From assembly GCA_003222895.1 (NCBI GenBank), contig QHXI01000062.1, positions 1 to 49,649 on the forward strand: DNA of 49,649 bases, read 5' to 3'. Source of the DNA: Acidobacteriota bacterium. Lineage in GTDB: Bacteria > Acidobacteriota > Blastocatellia > Pyrinomonadales > Pyrinomonadaceae. How positions within the stretch are numbered: the first letter of the stretch is position 1; every line of letters begins with the position of its first letter. Positions 16,159 to 25,700 of this stretch are shown piece by piece. A model generated the notes under the pieces. It had not been told where the DNA came from and searched no databases. It worked only from the letters and a program-made list of their open reading frames with translations. The translations under genes were made by a program, and so were the position numbers.

Positions 16159-19100
16159 CTAATCCGAATTATTAACCGCGCGCAACCACTCACGACCGGC
16201 CGGACACATGTCGCGGTAGTTGCATATACGACAGTGCGTCGCCGGTAACGGTGGAAACTGATCGGCATCAAGCGTGCCGTCGAGAAAAGCGATCGTTACC
16301 ATGGCGTCATCAATCGTCTTGGCACAGACATCTTCGGTCAGCATCGACGACGGCAGACTGATCTCCACGTTCGGATCGATGAAGTGAAGCGTGGCGCGAA
16401 GCGAGTTGATCTTGAGTGCTTTTTCAAAAGTTGCGCCGCCGATCCCTTCGCTACCGCTCCGGGTGCTGACACTGAGCAGTTCACGCAGCGCCAATGCATA
16501 CGCCTGCATCTGCAATTGATAATCGTCAGCCGTAGTCTGAATCTGCTCTGAGATCGACGGCGCTGCTTCGGAAGCGTCGATTGTTTCGGCTTCTTCGATT
16601 ACCTCTTCTTCGAAGGCGGATTCGAAATCGAAAGCAGCTTGGCCGGATTTCGAATCGATCTTAGCGACGTTCGTTGCGACTACTGTCGATCGCGAAGAAA
16701 CAGTTTTGGCGCGCGTGCGAATTGTCGTGTTCGTGGCCCTGAATCGGTTCGTCTTGAAATCAATTATCTCGACGTCAACACCGTCACCATTTGCCGCCGG
16801 AGTGATCAGCAGCTTGTCGATCGTGCCCGTAAGAATTCCCAGCGGCCGGCGGAGGCGAAAGCGTAATTCGCTCCAAAGACCCGGATTGGATTTCGGATTG
16901 GGGACTACAGATTGCGGATTTGGAATTTGCAATTGCCGATTTCGGTTTCCGGATTTGGAGTTTGGAATTTGGGATTTGGAATCCGCAAAAGCTTGCACAC
17001 TCGCGACGCGTTGGAAAACCTCGCTCTTCAAATAATTCTCTGCCAGGGGCATGAGCGCGCGCACAGCTTCCGTCTCGTCAATATCAAAAGCGCGTCCTGC
17101 CAATTCCGACTGTCGCTGCGCGAGAACTTCATCGAAGCTTGCGGCCAGGCGCGTTTCGGCATCGTCGCCTTCGGAATACGTTTCGCAAAATCGATGGATC
17201 ACCGCGCCTTTCAACGTCGCCGTCAGATTCGCCGGCGGCTCGGGCGCTTCGGCGTCGTTCCAGACCGCGCGCTCTTCAGCGCCGGGCGTGCGTAACATCC
17301 GCTCGAAATAATATTGACGCGGGCAACGCTGAAAGTTGATCAGTTGAGTGACCGTGACCCGCCGCAATCCAGTTCCAACTTCAGCTGTCACTGGCTGCAG
17401 CAACGGAAACGTTTCTTCAAATGAGTGGGACGAATCGATCTGGACACTCTCACTTGTCTTGCTGGGCAATGGCGTAGCGGGCGCTTTGGCCGGCGGTGCA
17501 TTGCGCTCAATAGTCACCTGAACCTGCACGTCATCGCCGAATCGCGCGACGCCGCTGGACGAGTGCGCCTCGAGTTCGAGCGCTTGCCAAATCCACGCCA
17601 GCCAGAGTTCGCTGTTGGTCTTCGTAATGCTCTCGAGCTTTTTGTGTTCGACGGCGCCGGAAAAAATCAAACGATCCTCGGCTCGCGTGGCCGCGACATA
17701 CAGAATCCGCATGCTTTCAAATTCTTCGCGCCAGCGATTGCGCTGCTGAAGCTGGTTGAAGAGCGCGCCTCTGACGGATCGTCCGCGTCCATCAGGAACC
17801 CGCACCGATAAACCTTTGTGACGATCGAGAATGAAGGCGACGTTCTCGCGGCGATTCGGCTCGCGCTGAAGATCGGGGACGATCACCACCGGAAATTCCA
17901 GGCCTTTCGCCTGATGAATCGTCATCAAACGCACGACGTTCGCCGTTTCGTCCATCTGACCTTCGCCCTCGCGGCCGCCGATCGCTTCAAACTCTTCGAC
18001 GTAATGAACAAAGTCGCGAATCAATTGGCCTGACTTCTCGAATTGTTCAGCGAGACGAAAAAGTTTTTCGACATTCGCGACGCGCTGTGCGCCATCAAAG
18101 TTCGCGGCGATCACGGGCATCAGTTCCGAAGAAGAAACTGCGTAGCGCAAGAGATCCGCGATGCCATATCGGTTCCGTCGCTCGATTAGCGCTGCGAGCA
18201 AAGCGTGGATGCGATCCAAAGCGACGTGGTCGTCCGCTTCAATGAATTGAATTTCGCGATGACGACGCACCGCACGCCACAAGTTGCGACGATGCAAACG
18301 ATCTGACGCCCCGGATGCATCAATCCACGGAGCGCAGCGCAGCGCGAATAAAGCGTTGTCGGATATTCCGCCGAGCGGTGAACGCAGAATCGCCGCCAGC
18401 GCCAGTTCATCCGTTGTGTTGTCGAGAAAACGCAGCAGTTGAATCAGGTCAGTAATTTCTTCCCGTTGATAGAAGCCTTTGCCCTGAACGGTGAGATAAG
18501 GAATTCCCGCGCGGCGCAACGCGCTCTCATAAGTCCAGACGCCGGTGAACGCGCGCAGCAGAATCGCGACCTCTCCGTAATCAAAGTCGCCGGCGCTTAC
18601 AAGTTCCGCGACTCGCGTCGCAACTTGTTCCGCGTCTCGTTCATGGGGCGTTAGTGTGCGCTGCTGTGACGCGTCGCCCTCTTCATCCCCATCGCGAACC
18701 GCGCTGACAATGAATTCAACCAGCGGCGGCTCGTGCTTGCTTTCGCGCTGTGGTTCGCTGGACTCGTGGCCCACATAGCCAAGCTGCGGAAGCGCATCCA
18801 CCAGCACGTCTACTCGCGGTTGGAAGATTCTTTCGAACAGAAAATTGAACGCGTCGATCAGTGGTTTTTGGCTGCGAAAGTTCAGATTCAAAGGTTGCTG
18901 CGCGCCGCCGGCTTTCTCGATCGCCGCAGTCATCTCGCTAAAAACGTCAACGTCCGCGCCACGAAATCCATAGATCGATTGTTTGCGATCGCCGACGATG
19001 AAAAGATTCGCGCCGGTCTTTAATGCAATTTTCGTCAGGATGTCGCGCTGCAAACCGTTCGTGTCCTGGAATTCATCGACGAGAAAATATCGATAACGCT

Positions 19101-20193
19101 CAGTGACGCGCGCCAGGACTTCTGGTCGTTCGAGCAGACGCAATGCGCGCAATTGCAAATCGTCAAAGTCGAGAACCGACAATCTCTGCTTTTCGATATC
19201 AAGCCGGCGATCGATCTCGCGCAAAAGCTTCAGCAACGCCAGCGAATATTCCTTCGCCAACAGATCGAAACCGATCGCCGGCAACCGACCGCGCAGACAA
19301 TCGCTTCCGCCAGGGTCATCCCCAAACAACGCTGCGTCAATCTTCTCGATTACCGGATGCGTTCCCTTTTGCGGACGTGCGCTCCAGAAATCTTCTATTC
19401 CCTGCGTGTACGCGGCGATCGTTTTCTCAGTCGGCGGCTTTGCGAGAATTGCTCGCAACCTGGGCCAAGCATCGATCGCTTTCGCGCGTCTCTGATCGGC
19501 CGCTTTCGACAACTTGACTGAAAAGAATTCAGCCATCGCTGAGTCGAGCTGCTTCAGCGCCGCGTCGTAATTCGTGCGCGTCGCGTGATTCGCAGCGGTC
19601 AACGTTTCGATGGCGTCGATCGATAAGCCTTCACCGCGATACTTCCGATGCAGATCGACCAACGCGCTGGCTAGCGCCGGCCGGCCGGTGCCCTGCGTGA
19701 ACTGAACTATCGTGTCGTTGCCGTGATGGATTGCGTCGGCGAGCGCTTCTTCGACCACCGCCTCGAGCAGCATCGCCGCCTGATGCTCGTCAAGAAGGAC
19801 AAACTGCGGATCGATGTTGGCTTCGACGGGAAACTCGTGCAGCAAGCGCGAACAGAAGCCGTGAATCGTCGTGATCACGCCACCTTCGAGCGTGCGCTTG
19901 TGCCGCAGCCACGTCTGTCGTTCCTTCTCCTGCGACGCGCGCAGCAGCGCATCGATTCGATCGCGCACGCGCTGCCGCATTTCATTCGCGGCGCGATTTG
20001 TGAAAGTGATCGCGACGATATTGTCGACCGAAACTTTTTTCGTGCGCAGGATTTCCAGGTAGCGCTCGACCAGGACGAACGTTTTGCCGGCGCCCGGACC
20101 TGCGGTCACGGACAAATGCTTATCCAGCGTGTGCGCAGCGATCTTTTGTTCGGGTTTTAGTTCGCGCGGCTGAGGGCTTGATTGGCTCGACAA
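16159..20193 (-). CDS. AddA-like UvrD-family helicase with C-terminal Fe-S nuclease domain
   Basis: A 1344-residue superfamily 1A helicase-nuclease. Walker A AGPGAGKT is at 31-38, then AITFTNRAANEMRQR (motif Ia), LVDEFQDTN (motif II), VGDRKQSIYGFRGAD (motif III), LMTIHQAKGLEFPVV and VAATRAEDRLIFSG (C-terminal motifs). The C-terminal third is a RecB-type PD-(D/E)XK nuclease: GAVIHRFCE, GTIDKLLI, IIDFKTNRF (near 1145) and LQMQAYALAL. Cys in FQRCPRQYYFERM (near 957) plus CRICNYRDMC (near 1320-1330) look like the four-cysteine iron-sulphur staple of AddB/Cas4. It should process double-strand breaks. No addB is beside it. The TTG start lies six bases past the toxin frame, and its ribosome site (AAAGGA) is inside the toxin end. 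Residues 1070-1104 are repeat-derived. Confidence 0.85.
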   Translation of the reverse strand: MSSQSSPQPRELKPEQKIAAHTLDKHLSVTAGPGAGKTFVLVERYLEILRTKKVSVDNIVAITFTNRAANEMRQRVRDRIDALLRASQEKERQTWLRHKRTLEGGVITTIHGFCSRLLHEFPVEANIDPQFVLLDEHQAAMLLEAVVEEALADAIHHGNDTIVQFTQGTGRPALASALVDLHRKYRGEGLSIDAIETLTAANHATRTNYDAALKQLDSAMAEFFSVKLSKAADQRRAKAIDAWPRLRAILAKPPTEKTIAAYTQGIEDFWSARPQKGTHPVIEKIDAALFGDDPGGSDCLRGRLPAIGFDLLAKEYSLALLKLLREIDRRLDIEKQRLSVLDFDDLQLRALRLLERPEVLARVTERYRYFLVDEFQDTNGLQRDILTKIALKTGANLFIVGDRKQSIYGFRGADVDVFSEMTAAIEKAGGAQQPLNLNFRSQKPLIDAFNFLFERIFQPRVDVLVDALPQLGYVGHESSEPQRESKHEPPLVEFIVSAVRDGDEEGDASQQRTLTPHERDAEQVATRVAELVSAGDFDYGEVAILLRAFTGVWTYESALRRAGIPYLTVQGKGFYQREEITDLIQLLRFLDNTTDELALAAILRSPLGGISDNALFALRCAPWIDASGASDRLHRRNLWRAVRRHREIQFIEADDHVALDRIHALLAALIERRNRYGIADLLRYAVSSSELMPVIAANFDGAQRVANVEKLFRLAEQFEKSGQLIRDFVHYVEEFEAIGGREGEGQMDETANVVRLMTIHQAKGLEFPVVIVPDLQREPNRRENVAFILDRHKGLSVRVPDGRGRSVRGALFNQLQQRNRWREEFESMRILYVAATRAEDRLIFSGAVEHKKLESITKTNSELWLAWIWQALELEAHSSSGVARFGDDVQVQVTIERNAPPAKAPATPLPSKTSESVQIDSSHSFEETFPLLQPVTAEVGTGLRRVTVTQLINFQRCPRQYYFERMLRTPGAEERAVWNDAEAPEPPANLTATLKGAVIHRFCETYSEGDDAETRLAASFDEVLAQRQSELAGRAFDIDETEAVRALMPLAENYLKSEVFQRVASVQAFADSKSQIPNSKSGNRNRQLQIPNPQSVVPNPKSNPGLWSELRFRLRRPLGILTGTIDKLLITPAANGDGVDVEIIDFKTNRFRATNTTIRTRAKTVSSRSTVVATNVAKIDSKSGQAAFDFESAFEEEVIEEAETIDASEAAPSISEQIQTTADDYQLQMQAYALALRELLSVSTRSGSEGIGGATFEKALKINSLRATLHFIDPNVEISLPSSMLTEDVCAKTIDDAMVTIAFLDGTLDADQFPPLPATHCRICNYRDMCPAGREWLRAVNNSD
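16881..16984. repeat. AATTCCAAATCC tract inside the helicase-nuclease gene
   Basis: About 104 bases built of variants of GGATTTGGAATTTG, the style of low-complexity intergenic repeat. It is translated in frame as a Ser/Pro/Asn/Lys-rich segment (KSQIPNSKSGN...NPQSVVPNPKS) at residues 1070-1104, just before the ELRFRLRRPLGILTGTID strand of the nuclease domain. The frame is preserved on both sides. Confidence 0.8.
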
Positions 20194-20196
20194 AGA

Positions 20197-20453
20197 TCAT
20201 CCTTTCAAAATGCGTTCGTATTCATCGTGTGGACCGATCCAAAACCAATACAACACGCCCTTATGCTCACGAGCCAACGCTCGCCATCCTCGGCTGATAC
20301 GGACAGCCAATATTCGCCTTTGCGCTCAAAGCGCAATGACGGGTGACGCGGGTCCTGACGCCACAATCGATATGCTTTATCCGCGCTTGTCTTTATTTGA
20401 GATGGAAGAGCCGCGTATGCCTTCCAAAAACTAGGTGTGGTCGAGGACTTCAT
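20197..20453 (-). pseudogene. RelE/ParE-like toxin, split by a one-base deletion
   Basis: From ATG 20453 the frame encodes a toxin-like start (MKSSTTPSFWKAYAALP, AYRLWRQDPRHPSLRFERKG, YWLSVSAEDGE), then leaves family sequence and stops at 20205. A -1 shift near 20280 gives the expected ending ALAREHKGVLYWFWIGPHDE then YERILKG, with a stop at 20197-20199. It overlaps the intact antitoxin by 23 bases. The restored stop is three bases before the helicase TTG. Small toxins of this type usually cut mRNA at the ribosome. The break may be real decay, sequence error or recoding. Confidence 0.78.
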
Positions 20454-20652
20454 CAAGAGGTTTGGTGCGGCCGGCCTCGATGTCCTCTAAGGCTTTTTGC
20501 CATAGGTGATCAAGCCGTCCCGCCTTCGCATCGACTTCGATCTGGCGATCCCAAGCGTCCTCGAAATCAATCTCCATCAGTCTGTCTAAAAACTCTCCCT
20601 TTTCGTTTTCGGAGAGTTCTTTAACAGCATCGATAATTTCGGCAACTGACAT
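20431..20652 (-). CDS. Small antitoxin (addiction module component)
   Basis: A 73-residue acidic, helical protein (MSVAEIIDAVKELSENEKGE, then WQKALEDIEAGRTKPLDEVL) of the kind found immediately before RelE/ParE toxins. The toxin ATG lies inside its last codons. It is intact although the toxin frame is broken. Antitoxin, toxin and helicase-nuclease are so close that one transcript is likely. Assignment rests on resemblance and layout, not on a catalytic motif. Confidence 0.72.
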   Translation of the reverse strand: MSVAEIIDAVKELSENEKGEFLDRLMEIDFEDAWDRQIEVDAKAGRLDHLWQKALEDIEAGRTKPLDEVLDHT

Positions 20653-20741
20653 GGTTAGAATTTATCCGGTTTCGAAATCTTTGTCACGCTGGATGGAGTC
20701 CACGGAATGAGCAGCACTGAACTGATTCAGTCAGAATGAAA

Positions 20742-20818
20742 TGGTGCACCCGGCACGACTCGAACGTGCGACCCCCTGATTCGTAGTCAGGTACTCTATC
20801 CAGCTGAGCTACGGGTGC
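20742..20818 (-). tRNA. tRNA-Arg (ACG anticodon)
   Basis: Complete 77-base cloverleaf on the minus strand. The acceptor stem pairs GCACCCG with CGGGTGC, followed by encoded ACCA. D-arm GCTCAGCTGGATAGAGT; anticodon stem CCTGA/TCAGG with loop CTACGAA, giving anticodon ACG (A34 normally edited to inosine to read CGU, CGC and CGA); variable loop GGGTC; T-arm GCACG-TTCGAGT-CGTGC. No other tRNA is adjacent. Confidence 0.97.
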
Positions 20819-20832
20819 GTGTAGGATGAAGG

Positions 20833-20935
20833 GAAGTTTAAGGTTTAAGGTTTCAAGTTTCAAGTTAAGCAAAAGTTCAGATTTCCGGGGGTCGCTTTGG
20901 CAACTTGAAAATTGAAACCTGCAACTTGAAACCGC
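20833..20935. repeat. GTTTCAAG tract, locus 2 (inverted pair)
   Basis: One arm (20833-20869) reads GTTTAAGGTTTCAAGTTTC and the other (20901-20935) reads AACTTGAAAATTGAAACC, so the two can pair across about 30 bases. The pair sits between the tRNA-Arg and the stop codon of the VWA gene. Confidence 0.75.
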
Positions 20936-20938
20936 GCT

Positions 20939-22000
20939 TCAGCGCGCAAAGTACCCCGGCTTGGTGCTGGCCACGAGTTCGCCGCGCGCGACTTCGACGC
21001 GAATCTCGCGCCATTTGCCGTCGCGCACACCAGCGTTCGGAGGTTGATACACGACGGTGTAAAGCGTGCGAAGATCCGCAGCGACTTCCGCGTATAAGCG
21101 GGAAAGATCGTCGAGGCGGCGAATCTCGTGCAAGCGCCCGCCGGTACGATCGGCAAGCAATTGCAGACGCGTGCGCGCCGCCGTGTACATCGCGGTGATT
21201 GCGGGATCGGGCAGCGGCAGTTTCTTCGGATCGCCCGAGGGCAATGCCAGCGGAAAAATCGTGACGCCCTGTCGATCGGCGTCGTTGAGAACTGAAATCA
21301 CTTGCGAGTTCGTTTCAGCTTTGATCGCCGAACCGACATCAGTCGCGGCAGCTTTGCCGACGATCCTGCGATCACCATTGCGCGCATCAGTATCGAGTCC
21401 ATCGGTCAACACCACGATCGCTTTGCGACGCCGGGGCGCTTCATGGGCCAACTCTTTCACAGAAAGTTTTAGCGCGTCATAGAGCGGCGTTTCGCCTTTG
21501 CCGGCTTGCAGCGTGATACCGATCGTGTAAGCGATCCGGCGGCGATCCGTCGAAAAAGGAAGTTGAAGTTTCGCGCCCTTGCCATTGAAATCGACGACCG
21601 CGACTCGATCGTCCGGCGCCAGCGCGTCAAGAAACCGAAGCGCCGCCTGATTAATTTGTTGTCGAAAATTAATGGTTGAACCGGACGTGTCTAGCAGCAT
21701 CACCAAACTGAACGGCGCATCAGTAGGTTCGAAATGCAAAATCGGGCGACGCACACCATCTTCAAATATAGCGAAATCGTTCTGCGATAAGTTCGTGATT
21801 GGGTGTCCCTGCTTATCGGCGACGCCGACGCTGAGTTGCACCAAAGATGTGTCGGTCTTGATTACTTCATCCTGCGCGTGCGCCGGCGACGACGCCGAAA
21901 CCAGGAACAACAGTGCGAGAAGCCCGAGAGTCAGCGATGGCAAGACGCGACATTGGATTCGCTGATAAGGACGGCATCTGTTGGGCGAAAGTGAAATCAT
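20939..22000 (-). CDS. Secreted VWA-domain protein (acidobacterial VWFA-related type)
   Basis: A 353-residue exported protein with signal peptide LGLLALLFLVSASSPAHA. After about 45 residues comes the family opening TDTSLVQLSVGVADKQGHPI, NDFAIFEDG, then a von Willebrand A domain with an intact metal site: DTSGST (DxSxS), a Thr in GKGETPLYDAL and Asp in VVLTDGLDTDARNGD. The C-terminal part (LYTVVYQPPNAG, then WREIRVEVA) is typical of VWFA-related proteins that are abundant in Acidobacteria. It probably binds a protein partner in the periplasm; function unknown. It stands alone. Confidence 0.87.
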   Translation of the reverse strand: MISLSPNRCRPYQRIQCRVLPSLTLGLLALLFLVSASSPAHAQDEVIKTDTSLVQLSVGVADKQGHPITNLSQNDFAIFEDGVRRPILHFEPTDAPFSLVMLLDTSGSTINFRQQINQAALRFLDALAPDDRVAVVDFNGKGAKLQLPFSTDRRRIAYTIGITLQAGKGETPLYDALKLSVKELAHEAPRRRKAIVVLTDGLDTDARNGDRRIVGKAAATDVGSAIKAETNSQVISVLNDADRQGVTIFPLALPSGDPKKLPLPDPAITAMYTAARTRLQLLADRTGGRLHEIRRLDDLSRLYAEVAADLRTLYTVVYQPPNAGVRDGKWREIRVEVARGELVASTKPGYFAR

Positions 22001-22127
22001 TCGATCTTCTAAGAAAGCTTTGATTGCTGGGGTTCGTGAGAGTATGCCTGCGACTTCGGAATCTTTGCAACTTTGCAGCGTAGTCCGTTTGGTAAAAAAT
22101 TTTGCTCACGCATCCAGGAAATTTCAT

Positions 22128-22158
22128 TTGAGTTTACGAGCGACGAATCGCCTATAAT
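22128..22158 (+). promoter_or_regulatory. Sigma-70-like promoter before the zinc-ribbon gene
   Basis: A perfect -10 box TATAAT at 22153-22158 lies 26 bases before ATG 22185. The best -35 candidate, TTGAGT at 22128-22133, is 19 bases upstream, slightly long. The -10 match is the strongest in the window, the -35 is weak. Confidence 0.5.
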
Positions 22159-22184
22159 ACGGCGCGCCTCGCAGGTTCTCCGCT

Positions 22185-22658
22185 ATGCGCACAGCAAATT
22201 TTTGCGCGGAATGTGGCGAGCAGCTCGCGCTGAAAGGTTGGCGTGTGCGACTGGGAGGCCGACTGTGCGATCGCTGCACGCAAAGACTCGGAAGGTTCGC
22301 ATCGTTTCAGACCCTGATTGGCGTGGGGCTGATTGCAGTTGCGGCATTCGCGATCGGGAAATATTCGCGACCCTCGCCGCCACCATTGATTATTCAGCGC
22401 GCCGCGAATTCTCCGCTATATCAATCGCCGGCTGAATCATCAACTGCCGCTCAAGCGAAGCGCGCGGCGACTTATCAATCGAGTCAGACGCCCGCTTCAG
22501 TGTCGAACGAAGAAGGTTACATTTGCGGCGCGCGCACCAAGAAAGGCACACCGTGTCAGCGGCGCGTGCACGCACCCGGCGAACGCTGTTTCCAACACAA
22601 AGGCCTGCCGGCAATGGTGGCGTTGGAGAAGTTGGTAATTAAGCCGAAAGCCGATTAG
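22185..22658 (+). CDS. Small zinc-ribbon membrane protein
   Basis: A 157-residue protein I cannot name. The N-terminus has a four-cysteine zinc ribbon (CAECGEQ ... CDRCTQRLG), then one membrane segment (TLIGVGLIAVAAFAIGKY), a Ser/Ala/Gln-rich linker, and a C-terminal Cys/His motif CGARTKKGTPCQRRVHAPGE followed by RCFQHKG. The latter is a small metal-binding module found at the ends of varied bacterial proteins. Both metal modules lie on opposite sides of the membrane segment, so one may be outside. A clear -10 box lies upstream. It is convergent with the tricorn-like protease. Confidence 0.72.
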   Translation: MRTANFCAECGEQLALKGWRVRLGGRLCDRCTQRLGRFASFQTLIGVGLIAVAAFAIGKYSRPSPPPLIIQRAANSPLYQSPAESSTAAQAKRAATYQSSQTPASVSNEEGYICGARTKKGTPCQRRVHAPGERCFQHKGLPAMVALEKLVIKPKAD

Positions 22659-22687
22659 TTAGGTTTTGCGCGACGACATTTGAAACG

Positions 22688-22722
22688 AAAAAAAAGGCCG
22701 CGTGCTAGTGAAGCGCGCGACC
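22688..22722 (-). terminator. Rho-independent terminator of the tricorn-like gene
   Basis: On the minus strand: GGTCGCGCGC, a 7-base loop, GCACGCGGCC, then eight T. The 10-base-pair GC-rich stem (one G-T type and one further mismatch) followed directly by the T-run is a classical terminator, 38 bases after the stop codon of the tricorn-like protease. Confidence 0.85.
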
Positions 22723-22760
22723 TCCTTGCTGGTTTCACGGATTGAAGTCTGTGCAACACG

Positions 22761-25700
22761 CTACTTCGGTGTCTTCACCGGAGCCGCCGGGCGCGCGGGA
22801 ATCTTCACCGGAGTCTTCAGTTTGTTCATGACTTCAGTGATGCCGCGCTCGAGTTGCGCATCCTTTCCGGCAATTTCTGAAGCCGGATCGTTATCAACTT
22901 CGATGTCCGGATCGACGCCGTGGCCTTCGATGATCCATTCGCCTTTGCTGTTCGTCAGCGCTGAACCCGGAACAAAAATCTGGCCACCGTCGATTAGCGG
23001 ACCACGACTGCCGATGCCTACGACACCGCCCCACGAACGCTTTCCGATCAATGGTCCAAGACCGGATTCACGAAACATGTAAGGGAAGATGTCTCCATCA
23101 GAAGCCGAGTTCTGATCGAGCAGCGCCACCATTGGACCAAGAAACACGCCATCGGGATAAGTGCTGCCGATGTCGTCCGTGCGCGAATAGTTGACCCCGA
23201 GCAGCTTGCGCCGCAGACGCTCAATCAACATTCGCGAAACGTTGCCGCCGCCGTTCGCGCGCACGTCGACGATCAAAGCTTCTTTGTCGATTTGCGGGTA
23301 ATACCACTTGATGAATTCGCGGATGCCGGCCGCGCCCATGTCGGGAATGTGAATGTAACCGACACGGCCGTTGGTGGCTTCTTCGACCCGCTTGCGGTTC
23401 TTCGTAATCCAAGCGAGATAGATTAAGTTGCTCTCGTCAGTGATTGGCCGATACGAAACAACTCGCGAGCCTTGCATCGTTGGTTTGCTGTTCACCGTCA
23501 GAGAGACGGGGTTGTCGGTTTTGTTGCGCAGCAGGCGATAGATGTCGTCGGTTCCTCTGAGTTCTTCACCATCGACGGCCAAAACATAATCGCCGGCATT
23601 GATGTTCAACCCGATTTCTTTGAGCGGTGAACGATAAATATCTTCTTCGTTCTCGCCTTCGAAAATTCTTGAGACGCGATAACGTCCGGAAGCCGGATCA
23701 ACTGCGAATCGCGCACCCGGCAATCCGTAACGAGGCCGCGGCGGAATCAGAAAGTCGCCGCCTTCGACATAAGCGTGCTGGATCGTCAACTCGGAAACCA
23801 TCTCACTGATCACATAGTTCAAATCCGAACGATGCTTGACGTATTGCAGCAAAGGCTTGTACTGCTCGCGCAGCGCCACCCAGTCATAGCCGTGCATGTT
23901 CGGCACATAGAACCAGTCGCGATAGCGCCGCCAGACTTCGTTGAAGATTTGATTCCATTCTTCAGCGGGCACGCGATCGACGACGAGCCCGGCCGTCGAA
24001 ACCGGCTTGCGACTCTTGTCTCCCTGCGGCGTCGCGTCATACAGTCCGAAACCTGGCCCCTGCCTCGCCAGGATCTTCGAACCGTCACGTGACAAGGCAT
24101 AGCCTCCTCCGAGATCGTCAATCAAGGTTGTCTCTTTTCGATCTTTCAAAGAAAAGAGTTTTAGCTGTGCCGGCCTGTCACCCTGACGCCCGTAGTAAAA
24201 GGCCGGGCCAGTGGCGTAAATCAAAAAGCCCGGCTTGGCCGACAAACCACCGTAGTTGTCCGCGCCTAGTGGTGCGCGCGCGACGCGATTGTTGATGCCG
24301 TCGAAATCTATCGTCATCGCTTTCGGTGCTGGCGGTGCGGCTGGCGCCGGCTTGGGTGATTCAGCTTTCGGCGCCTCCTCGCCATCTTTCTTTGCTTCGG
24401 GCGAAGCATCGCTCTTGCTCACCGCCACCTCGTCGCTTTCCGGCGGGAACGGATGCTTCACGTCTTTGCGCAAAGCCATCGCATAAATGTACGAGTCGCG
24501 ATTTGTCGCATAGTTGAATTCGATGTTGGATATCTGCGGTGCAAATTCGCGCGTGCTGAGAAAGTAAAGATAGTTCCCCGTCGGATCCCACACCGGATTG
24601 AAAGCATTGAACATCTGATCAGTCACGCGATGAACCTGACCGTCGGCCGCGCTCCAAATAAAAATCTGCGAGAAACCATTGCCGCTTGTCGGCATGCTGA
24701 ACGCGAGATAGTTTCCGCTGGGCGACCAGGCGTAATCGCGAATCCCGCCGCGCGGCGCGTCGACGATCTCAGTCACCTTTTTGTCGGCGAGCGTGACGAC
24801 GAAGATTTTTCCGTCTTTGTCGCCAAAGGCAACGCGCTTTCCGTCCGCCGACCATTCGGGCTGATAACGCATCGCTTGCCCACCAGTAGTGATCTGCATC
24901 GGCGGCTTCGAAGCGTCTTGCGGCACGATGTAAAGTTCTTCTTCGCCGCTCAAATCGGAAATGAAAGCGATCTGCGATCCGTCGGGCGACCAGTTAGGCC
25001 ATTTGTCGTGCGCACCGGACGAGTGAGTCAGATTTCGCGTCGGGCCTTTCTCGATTGGCGCGGTGAAGATGTCGCCGCGCGCTGAGAACAACGCGCGCTC
25101 GCCTTTCGGACTCAGATCGTAAGATTCGATGTTGTTGGCGGCAGGAATGCGGCTCGGCCGGCGCGCGAGACCGTCATCGGGAACGTTGATCGAAATCTCA
25201 GAGGCTTTGCCGCTGCGCGTGTCGAGGATTTGCAGCTCGCCGTCCATTTCATAAACGATCCGGTTCTGATGATCTGAGCTGGGCCAGCGCACGTCCCATT
25301 GTTTGCTCCGGGTAATCTGCGTCGTCTTACCGTTGGAAACGCCGTACGCGTAAAGATTAAAATGCCCGTCGCGATCCGAGTTGTAGTAGATCGTGTCGCC
25401 GATCCACATCGCGTCACGCGTCGCGCGCGGACCTTCAGCGATCGATTTCGTTTCGTAACTCTTCAAATCAAAGATGTAGAGTCGATTTGCTTGTCCGCCG
25501 CCGTAGCGTTTCTCCGGACGAAAGTCACGGTTCTGCGGCGAGTAAACCATGCGCGTAGCGTCAGGCGAAAAATCGCCCGAACCGGCTTCAGGCATCGGCA
25601 ATGCTTCGGCCGGGCCGCCATCGACTGAGACCGTGTAAAGTCTCGCGATCGGCAGCGACCATGAATCTCTCTGCGACTTGAAAATGATTCGCTTGCCGTC

